This document shows, in pieces, positions 25,957-34,161 of a stretch of 49,096 nucleotides of DNA (its first letter is position 1; each line of letters begins with the position of its first letter). Location of the stretch: assembly GCA_026394075.1 (NCBI GenBank), contig JAPKYX010000258.1, positions 1-49,096 on the forward strand, written 5' to 3'. Source of the DNA: Acidobacteriota bacterium (GTDB lineage Bacteria; Acidobacteriota; Terriglobia; Bryobacterales; Bryobacteraceae). Below the pieces are notes generated by a model, which ran no database searches, was not told where the DNA came from, and saw only the letters and a program-made list of their open reading frames with translations. The translations under genes were made by a program, and so were the position numbers.

Positions 25957-26283
25957 CTATCGTCCCGTGAGTCGGAGCACTTGCCCGGGCACGAGTGCCG
26001 GTAGCCGGACGAGCAGATCGGGAACGAGCCTGAGAAGCACGTCAGCGGTTGTGGATCGGGTGTCGAGAATGACCACGGCGATCGAGCGTGACGCCAAACT
26101 CTGTTGGTACGGGAGATTCTTGTCCACTGTTAAGAGGACTTCGAAACCCGCAGCCTCGGCGGCCGCGAGGAGGCGTCCGTTTGAGAGGCCTTTGAGTCCA
26201 GCGAAGCGGCTGGTCTGGCAATCATGGCCTGGAAACGCATGACGCAGGCTCTCGTCAATACACTCGTCAAGAAGAATCCGCAC
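25957..26283 (-). CDS. DUF5615 family PIN-like protein (putative toxin)
   Basis: A 108-residue protein with the DUF5615 pattern: MRILLDECID at the N-terminus (acidic pair), a central VLLTVDKNLPYQQ and VVILDTRSTT. DUF5615 is a PIN-like domain, so it may be a nuclease toxin; the acidic residues that would hold metal are present. The start is GTG at 26283, immediately after the upstream gene's TAA stop (TAAGTG), so translation is coupled. With the preceding DUF433 gene it forms a known type of toxin-antitoxin-like pair. It lies between two paralogous M20 genes on the opposite strand. Confidence 0.86.
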   Translation of the reverse strand: MRILLDECIDESLRHAFPGHDCQTSRFAGLKGLSNGRLLAAAEAAGFEVLLTVDKNLPYQQSLASRSIAVVILDTRSTTADVLLRLVPDLLVRLPALVPGQVLRLTGR

Positions 26284-26490
26284 TTAGTGAATGGCGAAGA
26301 GGCTTTCCCGCGCTTCGGCCATGGCTCGCAAGGCGGCTTCCTTGCTCACGGTGGGGAAACCTTCCAAAAATCGCTCGACCGTGTGTCCGGCTTCGATGTA
26401 ATCGAACAAGGTGCGAACCAGCACGCGAGTGCCCCGGAACACAGGTTCGCCGGACATGATTTCGGGATCGCGGACCACAACCGATTCCAT
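26284..26490 (-). CDS. DUF433 family protein (putative antitoxin)
   Basis: A 68-residue protein with the DUF433 signature: DPEIMSGEPVFRGTRV, then LFDYIEAGHTVERFLEGFP and a C-terminal helix with VSKEAALRAMAEAR. DUF433 proteins are small helix-turn-helix-like proteins usually placed before a DUF5615 PIN-like protein, and are regarded as the antitoxin and autoregulator. Its ATG is at 26490. The 160-base gap to the M20 gene on the other strand holds both promoters; a -10-like TAGACT is visible on the minus strand about 9 bases before the ATG. Confidence 0.88.
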   Translation of the reverse strand: MESVVVRDPEIMSGEPVFRGTRVLVRTLFDYIEAGHTVERFLEGFPTVSKEAALRAMAEARESLFAIH

Positions 26491-26638
26491 GATTCGAGTC
26501 TACATCCGTGTCCCAACCTGACGGGAGACGGTCTGGATGGGTGCCGTCCGTCGTCCGGCTGATACTCGGCTCAGGTTCGGCCGACGACCATCCCCGACGC
26601 TGAACACTTCGTCCTCGCGCCCTTCCTGCCTGATCTGC

Positions 26639-26644
26639 TAGCCT
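26639..26644 (+). promoter_or_regulatory. Candidate -10 box of the second M20 peptidase gene
   Basis: TAGCCT inside TGCTAGCCTGAC (26636-26647), seven bases before the ATG at 26652. Sequence and spacing are the same as before the first M20 gene, showing that the duplication included the promoter. Confidence 0.45.
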
Positions 26645-26651
26645 GACTCGC

Positions 26652-28064
26652 ATGATGCGAGCGCTGCTTTTCCTCATTCCCTCTGCCCTCCTGTTCGCCC
26701 AAGCACCTCTCGATTGGGCCAAGATCGACGCCGAAACCTTGCAGCACTTTACGGCGCTGGTGAAGATCAACTCCGCCGACCCGGGCGGCAGTGAGGAGCC
26801 GGTGGTGAAGTACCTGAAGGCGGTGCTGGACGCCGAAGGCATCGAGTCGAAGATTTTCCTGCGCGAAAATTTCGGCAATCCCGACATCAAGCGGCCCAAC
26901 ATCATCGCCCGCATCAAGGGCAACGGGAAGAAGAAGCCGTTGCTGATTGTCGGTCACACCGACACGGTGAACATTGACGCCAAAAAGTGGACGCATCCGC
27001 CGTTTTCCGCGCACCGCGAAGGCGGCTACATCTACGGCCGCGGCACGGTGGACGACAAGGACAATCTCACCGCGGCGCTGATGTCGATCATCCTGATCAA
27101 ACGGCAGAAGCTGGCTCTCGACCGCGACGTGATCTTTCTGGCGGAGGCCGGCGAGGAGGGCGCGACGTCGGTGGGCATCGCCTACCTGGTGAGCCAGCAC
27201 TATAGCGAGATCGACGCCGAGTATTGTCTGGCTGAGGGCGGCGGCGTTACGCGGACCGGTGGGCGGCTGCGCAATGTCTCGATCCAGACCACGGAGAAAT
27301 TGCCTTCCGGCGTCCGGCTGGTGGCGACAGGCGTGGCCGGGCACGGGTCCATGCCGTTGCGGTCGAATCCGGTGGTCCACATCGCCCAGGCCGTGGCGAA
27401 AGTAGCGGCTTGGCAGCCGCCGATGCGCTTGAACGACACGACGCGCGCCTATTTTGAACGGCTGGCAACGGTTTCAACGCCCGAAGAGCGTGACCGCTAC
27501 AACGGACTGCTGAACCCGGAAAAGACCGATGCCATCCAGGAGTATCTGGCGGTCAACGAACCGCGTCACAACTCGATGCTGCGCACTTCGATTTCGCCCA
27601 ACGTGATCCAGGCCGGCTACCGCCGCAATGTGATTCCGTCGGAGGCCGAAGCGACCCTCGACATCCGGGCGCTGCCGGACGAAGATCTGCCCAAGTTTTA
27701 CGAGACGCTGAAGAGCATCATCAACGACCCGGCCGTGAAGGTGATCCGCGACATGGGCTCCAACCGGCCCCCGGGCAAGCCCTCAGGCCTGGACAACGAA
27801 GCCTTTAAGACCATCGAAGCGGTGGCCAAGAAGCACTACCCCGGCGTGCCGGTGCTGCCCACCATGTCCACCGGAGCGACCGATATGGCTTTTCTGCGCG
27901 GCAAGGGAATGCAGTGCTACGGCGTGGGTCCGATGACGGATTCCGAGGATGGCCCGAAGGGCTTTGGCGCGCACTCGGACCAGGAGCGGATTCTGGAGTC
28001 TTCGTTGTATACATTCGTAAAGTTCCACTACGACTTGGTGGAGCAGTTGGCCGGGGCGAAATAG
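26652..28064 (+). CDS. Secreted M20-family metallopeptidase (second of a tandem pair)
   Basis: A 470-residue paralogue of the gene at 24509. It has a signal peptide (RALLFLIPSALLFAQ) and the motifs VGHTDTVNID, GRGTVDDKDN, EAGEEGATSVG, GVAGHGSMP and AHSDQER, all matching the first copy. Differences are spread along the protein, so the duplication is not recent. ATG 26652 is followed at once by another ATG; the first keeps the same 7-base distance to the -10-like box as in the first copy. Peptide substrates are unknown; two copies may differ in specificity. Confidence 0.93.
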   Translation: MMRALLFLIPSALLFAQAPLDWAKIDAETLQHFTALVKINSADPGGSEEPVVKYLKAVLDAEGIESKIFLRENFGNPDIKRPNIIARIKGNGKKKPLLIVGHTDTVNIDAKKWTHPPFSAHREGGYIYGRGTVDDKDNLTAALMSIILIKRQKLALDRDVIFLAEAGEEGATSVGIAYLVSQHYSEIDAEYCLAEGGGVTRTGGRLRNVSIQTTEKLPSGVRLVATGVAGHGSMPLRSNPVVHIAQAVAKVAAWQPPMRLNDTTRAYFERLATVSTPEERDRYNGLLNPEKTDAIQEYLAVNEPRHNSMLRTSISPNVIQAGYRRNVIPSEAEATLDIRALPDEDLPKFYETLKSIINDPAVKVIRDMGSNRPPGKPSGLDNEAFKTIEAVAKKHYPGVPVLPTMSTGATDMAFLRGKGMQCYGVGPMTDSEDGPKGFGAHSDQERILESSLYTFVKFHYDLVEQLAGAK

Positions 28065-28110
28065 CTTTCGTCATTCAATAGTCACGGAAACGTCACAACG
28101 ACTGGCTGGA

Positions 28111-28128
28111 CTAAATGTATGCATTTAG
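28111..28128. promoter_or_regulatory. Inverted repeat across the TonB-receptor start
   Basis: CTAAATG-TATG-CATTTAG: a perfect 7-base dyad with a 4-base centre that contains most of the preferred start codon (28119-28121). It is AT-rich within a GC-rich region, so it could be an operator or an mRNA hairpin limiting translation. Confidence 0.35.
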
Positions 28129-31057
28129 TCTTGCGAATACTCTTTTCGATCTCTTTCTGCTGGGCCGTCTACGCCCAATCCGAGGTGGGCGGTGCCACGC
28201 TGACCGGAACTGTCCTGGCCCCCAAGGGGCCAGTGTTTCCGGGGCCAAGGTAACCGTCAACAATTCCGCCAACGGGCTAACGCGCACGGTTTCGACCAAC
28301 GAGAGCGGCCTGTTCAACTTCCTGCGCCTGCCGGTGGGCCGCTACGACATGAGCGTCGAGTTGCAGGGCTTTAAGACCTTCAAGCGGGACGGCATTCAAT
28401 TGGCAGTGGGCGCGGTGGCGGCTATTGACGCGCGCCTGGAAGTGGGAGCCATCTCCGAGTCCGTGACGGTATCGAGCGAAACGCCGGTGGTGGAAACCAC
28501 GCGTTCCCAGACCTCCACCGTGATCAATGAACGGTCCGTGCGCGACCTGCCGATCAACGGGCGCAACTTTCTCGATTTCACCGTGCTGACGCCGGGCGTC
28601 GTGCGCGACCCGCGTGGCGGCGACCTGAGCTTCGGCGGCCTGCGTGGCACCTCGAACAGCCTGATGATCGATGGCGGCGATTCGAACAACCTGTTCTTTG
28701 GCCAGTCCTCCGGCCGCGCCGGCACGCGCAACCCCTACACGTTCTCGCAGGACGCGGTGGGCGAGTTCCAGGTGAACACCAACAGCTATGCGGCCGAGAT
28801 CGGCCGGGCGGCCGGCGGCGTGGTGAACGTGATCACCAAAAGCGGCACCAATGATTTCCATGGCGGCGGCTTCTGGTTCTTCCGTGACCGGTACCTGAAC
28901 GCCAACACGTTCTTCAATAACTCCCGCGGCATCGTCCGCCAGCCGTATCACTTCAATCAATACGGCGGCAATCTGGGCGGCCCGGTCCAGAAGAACAAGC
29001 TGTTCTTCTTCATGAACTATGACAGCCAGCGCAATACGCTGCCGAACGCTGTTTTCTTCCCGCTGGCCGTGCCGAACGACGCGCTGTCCCAGCAGGCGGC
29101 GACCACGCTGGCACCGTACCTTGCGCCCTACGTCGTCGGTTCGGACAACGATATCGGGACGGCGAAGGTGGATTGGAGCATCTCCTCCACGCAGACCTTC
29201 TATGTCCGCTACAACGTGCAACGCTTCCGGGGCAAGAACTTTGAGAACGGCGGGGCGCAAAGTGCGGCGGAGCACACGGGCAACAGCAACGTCTCCAGCG
29301 ACAACCTGGCCGTCAGCTACAACAAGGTGATCGGCTCCAACAAAGTGTGGGATTCGCGCTTTGTCTTTCTGAAGGACGACCAGCCGGGTCAGGCCAATTC
29401 AGCCGCTCCGGAGGCAATCATCCGGCAGGCGGGACGCCAGATGATCGCCATCGGCCGCAACAACTTCAGCCCGCGCTATACGAATTCCAAGAAGACGCAG
29501 ATCATCCAGTCGCTTTCCTGGAACCGGGGCAATCATGCGTTTAAGTTCGGCGGCGACTTCAATGCCGAACGGATCGGGAATTTCTTCCCGGGCAATTTCT
29601 CCGGTGCCTACACGTTTGATACGTTGGCCGATTTCGCCGCCAAGCGGCCGGCCATCTTCACGCAGGGTTTCAACGGCGGCGGCTCGGGTCCGTTGACGGA
29701 ACCCAATGCCACCGAGTTCGCGCTGTTTGCCCAGGACTCCTGGCGAGTGACGCAAAAGCTGACGCTGAACTACGGCGTCCGCTACGACGGCTTCAGCTAT
29801 GCGGCCGGCACCATCAAGAACCCGAACGCCGGCCTGGCGGCGTTGAACCTGGACACCACCAAGATCGACAACCAGAAGTTGACCATGGGTGGACGGTTCG
29901 GCTTTGCCTACAAACCGGTGAAGGGCGACTGGCTGGTGATCCGCGGTGGCATTGGCAACTACTTTGCGCGTATCCCCTCGATCCTGACCGGTACCTCGAT
30001 TTCGCAGAACGGCATCCAGGTGCAGACCTATTCGCTGAATGCGGCCAATCCGGCGCAAGCTCCGCTGCTGCCGGTTTATCCGGCCATCCTGTCCGCACCG
30101 CCAGCGCTGGCCCGGACGCCCGACATCTATGTGTTTGAGCCCAACTTCCAGCAGCCGCATTCCTATCAGTGGAACGTCAACGTCGAAATGCGGGCGGCCA
30201 AGGATGTGGCGGTAACGGTGGGGTACCTGGGAGTCCGCGGTATGAACTTGACCCGTTCGCGCGATATCAACCTCTTCCCGGAAGAGCAGTTTGCGTCGCG
30301 ACTGGCGGACGGAACCGCGGTTTCGTTTGGACGCCGCCCGTTGACGCGCCCCAACACGAGCTTTGGCCGCATCACCATTTACGACAGCGGTGCCAGCTCG
30401 ATCTATCACGGCATGTTCCTGCAGGTGCAGAAGCGCTATTCGCGCAACTTCCAGGTGCAGGCTTCCTATACGTTCTCGAAGGTGATCGACACGGCACCGG
30501 ACGCCACTTCGGTCGTGGTGGGCACGGACGATGCCAAGAACGCTCGCGACACGCTGAACCCCAATGCCGAGCGTGGCGTGGGCAATGCCGACGTCAAGAA
30601 CCGGTTTGTGGTGTCGGCCGTTTGGGACACCAACTACTACCGCGGGTCCAGCCAGCCGGTGAAGCTGCTCGTCAATGGCTGGCAGGTTTCTCTCATCGGA
30701 CAGGCGCAGTCGGGCTTGCCGTATTCGGCCACCTCGAATGTCGACCTGAACCGCGATGGCAACTCCCGGAGCGACCGTTCACCCGGCTACGGGCGCAACA
30801 CTCTGCGGAACTTTGGCATTGGCACGGTGGATTTCCGGTTGTCTAAGGAAGTTCGGCTGGGGACGGAGCGGTTGAAGCTCCGCCTGATTGGGGAGGCGTT
30901 CAATGCCTTGAATCGGGCCAACTTCACCAGCCCCAACGCCACGCCGCTCTCCTATAACGCGACCACCAACATCTTCACCACCATCGCCAACTTCCAACAG
31001 GCCACCAACACCGGTGACCCGCGGATCATGCAGTTGGCTTTGCGGTTGTCGTTCTGA
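28119..31057 (+). CDS. Oar-like TonB-dependent receptor with carboxypeptidase-regulatory-like domain; frameshifted near the N-terminus
   Basis: The mature part reads in one frame to the stop at 31057. A carboxypeptidase-regulatory-like (CarboxypepD_reg) domain (ASVSGAKVTVNNSANGLTR, VGRYDMSVELQGFKTF) is followed by a plug domain (RDLPINGRNFLDFTVLTPGV, GLRGTSNSLMIDG) and a long outer-membrane barrel ending in MQLALRLSF. The expected signal peptide lies in another frame: ATG 28119 gives MHLVLRILFSISFCWAVYAQ, then SEVGGATLTGTVL, and that frame stops at 28253. The switch falls at the C5 run 28219-28223, where one base appears missing (expected ...TVLDPQGASVSG). The mature frame is open upstream by chance to ATG 28115, but that N-terminus is not a signal. 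Such receptors are thought to import large nutrients. Confidence 0.88.
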
Positions 31058-31105
31058 TCGTGTCCAGCATCTGGCGCGCTTGACCGCGACGCCATCAAAT
31101 GAAGA

Positions 31106-31145
31106 AACGCCCGGCCTCACCCGCCGGGCGTTTGGTGTTTTTGCG
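31106..31145 (+). terminator. Rho-independent terminator after the TonB-receptor gene
   Basis: A perfect 10-base stem AACGCCCGGC / GCCGGGCGTT (31106-31115 and 31123-31132) with a 7-base loop, followed by TGGTGTTTTT. It lies about 50 bases after the stop codon and is the clearest terminator in the window. Confidence 0.9.
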
Positions 31146-31291
31146 CGTTCAAAACGGGTGCGCCAGGGAGCCCAAAACGGGGGCACCTCAGCATAGGCCC
31201 AAATGTTGTTGACAGTGTGTGCTACTCTGATAAGGCTGGAAGGGCCTCGCCTGCTTCCCCATCCCCAAACGGAGTACAACCGACCTCGTTC

Positions 31292-31744
31292 ATGAGCTTT
31301 ACCGTTTTCCTTGGAAATTTACCTGTCTGGGTGACTGCCGACGATATTCAATCGTGGCTCACCGCAGAAAACCTAGTCGCCGACCATATCAAAGTTATCC
31401 GCAATCCTGAGACCCAGGAATCCAAGGGTTTTGCTTTTATCGAGGCTCCCAACCAGGAGGAGATGAATTCCATCATCCGCCGGTTTGATCGGGCTCCGCT
31501 GGAAGACCGCTTGCTGCGCGCCAATCCGGCGCAACCGCCGAAGGGCAAGACCGGCGCTCCGATGCCGCGTCCCGCTTTCGGTTCGTCCGCTCCGGCCATG
31601 GCGGGTGCCGCTGGTGCCCCGCAAGGCATGGGTGGCGCTGCTGGCTTGGCCCAGCGTAATCGCCGTGGTGGCAAGAAGCACCGCAAAGGCCGTCCCGACG
31701 GGCCGCCCAGTGCGTTTGCAGAAGAGCTGGCCAAAGCGCTTTAG
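31292..31744 (+). CDS. RRM-domain RNA-binding protein
   Basis: A 150-residue protein with one RNA-recognition motif in residues 1-75: RNP2 is VFLGNL and RNP1 is KGFAFIEA. The rest is a low-complexity Pro/Ala/Gly/Met tail with a basic stretch (RNRRGGKKHRKGR) and a short C-terminal helix. Small bacterial RRM proteins bind single-stranded RNA and are often cold-responsive; a specific role is not evident. ATG 31292 begins the RRM directly; the upstream open frame is not conserved-looking. The gene follows a 234-base gap containing the terminator of the preceding gene. A PIN-TRAM protein is encoded 65 bases downstream. Confidence 0.9.
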   Translation: MSFTVFLGNLPVWVTADDIQSWLTAENLVADHIKVIRNPETQESKGFAFIEAPNQEEMNSIIRRFDRAPLEDRLLRANPAQPPKGKTGAPMPRPAFGSSAPAMAGAAGAPQGMGGAAGLAQRNRRGGKKHRKGRPDGPPSAFAEELAKAL

Positions 31745-31772
31745 GGTTACTCCGTGGAAGTTGTTTAGGAAG

Positions 31773-31781
31773 TGTTATACT
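31773..31781 (+). promoter_or_regulatory. Extended -10 promoter element before the PIN-TRAM gene
   Basis: TGTTATACT: TG, one base, then TATACT, the extended -10 form. It lies 28 bases before the TTG start, and an AGGAG ribosome-binding site is in between. No good -35 is seen, as is common with extended -10 promoters. Confidence 0.55.
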
Positions 31782-31809
31782 TCCTGCACCTTTCTGGCAG
31801 GAGCGATTC

Positions 31810-32796
31810 TTGAGTGGACGTTGGCTGGTACGCGGCATGTTTCTCCTGGGCATGGCTGCCCTGGGGTGGAGACAGAGTTTTCCGTTGGAGAACTTGGGCG
31901 CCGCAATCTTGTTAGCACTGATTTTTGTGTTTGCTGAGCATCGGCTCCGGCATCAGTCTCCCGCGAGATTGGTGGGCGGGGCCGTCGGCTTTTTGGCGGG
32001 CCTTTTGGCCGCCCGATTGCTGCCCGCGTTTCCAGCCCCGCTGGAAGGACTGACGTGGCTGATCCCGGTGGCTTTGGGCTATGCCGGGTTAATGGTGGGA
32101 GCTGACGCCGGACACTCGCTCAGCGGCACGGCGCGCGCGGGCAACACCGTCATCGCCAAGATTCTCGATACGAGTGTCATCATCGATGGCCGCATTGCCG
32201 ACATCTGCGAGGCCAAGTTCATCGAGGGGCCGCTGGTGATTCCGCAGTTTGTCCTGCGGGAGTTGCAGATGGTGGCCGATTCGGGTGATTCGCTGAAGCG
32301 GAACCGGGGACGCCGGGGATTGGACATCCTGCAGCGCCTGCAGAAGATGCCCGATCTGGGTGTTCAAGTGACCGACCAGGATTTCCCCCAGGTTCGTGAC
32401 GTCGACATGAAGCTGATCGAGCTGGCCCAATTGTTGAATGGCAAGGTGGTCACCAACGACTTCAACCTCAACAAAGTGGCCCAGGTCCGTGGAGTGGCCG
32501 TGTTGAACATCAATGAGCTGGCCAACGCCCTACGGCCGGTGGTCCTGCCGGGTGAACTGATGCGAGTCTTCATCCTGAAGGAAGGCAAGGAGCACAACCA
32601 GGGTGTCGCCTATTTGGACGACGGAACCATGGTGGTGGTGGACAATGCCCGCCGGCAGATATCGAAGACGATTGACGTGACGGTCACCAGCGTCTTGCAA
32701 ACCACGGCCGGGAAGATGATTTTCGGCAAATATGACGAGCGCCAACACGCCGTCTATGAGCCCAAGGCCGCGGAGCGGGCCGCCCCGGGAGCCTAA
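31810..32796 (+). CDS. YacL-like membrane-anchored PIN-TRAM domain protein
   Basis: The 328-residue protein has three or so N-terminal membrane helices (about 5-100), a PIN domain with acidic residues in ILDTSVIIDGRI and VVTNDFNLNKVA (about 115-245), and a C-terminal TRAM domain (about 255-315, GQGxAYLDDGTMVVVDNAR-like). PIN suggests ribonuclease activity and TRAM binds RNA. The start is TTG at 31810, seven bases after AGGAG; the first ATG lies nine codons later inside the first helix. The order PIN-TRAM gene, ispD, ispF is the same as yacL-ispD-ispF in Bacillus subtilis, an old conserved cluster. Confidence 0.92.
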   Translation: MSGRWLVRGMFLLGMAALGWRQSFPLENLGAAILLALIFVFAEHRLRHQSPARLVGGAVGFLAGLLAARLLPAFPAPLEGLTWLIPVALGYAGLMVGADAGHSLSGTARAGNTVIAKILDTSVIIDGRIADICEAKFIEGPLVIPQFVLRELQMVADSGDSLKRNRGRRGLDILQRLQKMPDLGVQVTDQDFPQVRDVDMKLIELAQLLNGKVVTNDFNLNKVAQVRGVAVLNINELANALRPVVLPGELMRVFILKEGKEHNQGVAYLDDGTMVVVDNARRQISKTIDVTVTSVLQTTAGKMIFGKYDERQHAVYEPKAAERAAPGA

Positions 32797-32888
32797 AACT
32801 CTTCCCGGCGGGCCAGCCAGCCGCGTTGGTCACCCGTTCAGCCCCGGTCGGGCGCTACAATGGGAGACCCTGAGGCAGACTGCCGAAC

Positions 32889-33599
32889 ATGAAAGTTTCC
32901 GTCATCTTACCAGCCGCCGGGCTCGGTACCCGCATGAAGACCCCGGAGAAGGCCGGCACCAGCCGCAAGCAGTTCATGCTGCTCGAAGGCGTACCGGTCC
33001 TGATCCATACGCTGCGCAAGTTCGCCGCCTCGCCGCGCATCACGGAGATCGTGGTGGCGCTGCGTCCGGAGGATATGGAATGGTTTGCGGAGCTGATGGC
33101 CGCCGAAAGCTTCACGACCCCCGTCCGGGTGGTAGTGGGTGGCGATTCGCGGCAGCACTCAGTGGAGAACGCGCTGGCCACGTTGAGTGAGGACACGGCG
33201 CTGGTGGCGGTGCACGATGCGGTGCGGCCTTTTGTTGAGCCGGGATTGATCGAGAAAGCCATCGATGCGGCGGCCGAGAGCGGCGCGGCGATTTTGGGCA
33301 TTGTCCCGGTAGACACGGTGAAGCAGGTCCACCTGAACAAGATCCGCACGACGATCTCCCGGGAGCGGCTGGTGCTGGCGCAGACCCCCCAGATCTTCCG
33401 GTTGGATCTGCTGAAGCGCGCCTATGAGCGGGCCCGCGTGGATGAGTTCACCGGTACCGATGAATCAAGCCTGGTGGAACGGTTGGAAGAAGTGGAAGTG
33501 ACGGTGGTGCCCGGAAGCGACCGGAACATCAAGATCACCAAACCCACCGACATGGACTTGGCCAAGCTGCTGCTGTCGCAGGAGACGGCGGCTCAATAA
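32889..33599 (+). CDS. ispD: 2-C-methyl-D-erythritol 4-phosphate cytidylyltransferase
   Basis: IspD transfers CMP to MEP in the non-mevalonate isoprenoid pathway (cytoplasm). The 236-residue protein shows the nucleotide-binding start VILPAAGLGTRM, the substrate motif SRKQFMLLEGVPVL, GGDSRQHSVENAL, VHDAVRPFV, the QTPQIFRLDLL block and TDESSLVE, ending NIKITKPTDMDLA. All are expected in active IspD. A -10-like TACAAT lies at 32856-32861. The stop TAA overlaps the ispF ATG (TAATG), so the two are translationally coupled. Confidence 0.97.
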   Translation: MKVSVILPAAGLGTRMKTPEKAGTSRKQFMLLEGVPVLIHTLRKFAASPRITEIVVALRPEDMEWFAELMAAESFTTPVRVVVGGDSRQHSVENALATLSEDTALVAVHDAVRPFVEPGLIEKAIDAAAESGAAILGIVPVDTVKQVHLNKIRTTISRERLVLAQTPQIFRLDLLKRAYERARVDEFTGTDESSLVERLEEVEVTVVPGSDRNIKITKPTDMDLAKLLLSQETAAQ

Positions 33600-34096
33600 T
33601 GCCGGTCGAGTATCGCAGCGGCCTGGGCTGGGATAACCACCGGACCGCCGCCGGGCGGCCGCTGATCATTGGCGGCGTCACCATCGAAGCCGAATTTGGT
33701 CTCGACGGCCATTCCGATGCCGACATCCTTCTCCATGCACTCACCGACGCCGTATTGGGCGCGGCGGCGCTGGGTGACATCGGCATGCATTTCCCCGACA
33801 CGGACCCGCGCTGGAAAGGCGCGGCCAGTACTCGCTTCTTGGAGCACGCCCGCGAACTGGCCGAAGGGTTGGGCTTTACGCTGGTGAATGCGGATTGCAC
33901 GGTGATCCTGGAGCGGCCCAAGTTGAAGGACTACCGGGTGCGGATTCGCGAATCCGTGGCCGGGATTCTGGGTCTTCCTCTCGACCGCGTGAATGTGAAG
34001 TTCAAGACTTCCGAGAAGGTTGGACCCGTGGGCGAAGGCCGTTCGGCCGAGGCACAGGCCATCATCATGTTGTCGCGCGAACTTCCCATCGCCTGA
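33599..34096 (+). CDS. ispF: 2-C-methyl-D-erythritol 2,4-cyclodiphosphate synthase
   Basis: IspF cyclises CDP-ME phosphate in the MEP pathway. The 165-residue protein has the metal ligands in GLGWDNHR (D12, H14) and GHSDADILLHALTDA (first His), plus GDIGMHFPDTDPRWKG and the C-terminal KVGPVGEGRSAEAQA. The start GLGWDNHRTAAGRPL is slightly unusual (most have GxDxHRL), but the metal residues are kept. ispE is not here. It overlaps ispD by one base. Confidence 0.96.
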   Translation: MPVEYRSGLGWDNHRTAAGRPLIIGGVTIEAEFGLDGHSDADILLHALTDAVLGAAALGDIGMHFPDTDPRWKGAASTRFLEHARELAEGLGFTLVNADCTVILERPKLKDYRVRIRESVAGILGLPLDRVNVKFKTSEKVGPVGEGRSAEAQAIIMLSRELPIA

Positions 34097-34161
34097 GGCC
34101 GCACGTCGGCGCGGCATCCCGCCAAATCCGGTTACCCTGCCAACCCGGTTACCATGGCCGT

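Noticed and set aside
31209-31234. TTGACA followed by GATAAG as a promoter of the RRM gene
   Set aside because: Spacing is only 14 bases and the -10 match is weak. Something nearby probably drives the gene, but this pair is not convincing.
33895-34161. 89-residue N-terminal extension of the heme-copper protein
   Set aside because: It lies in another frame of ispF, with shadow-like composition; a signal peptide starts at ATG 34162.
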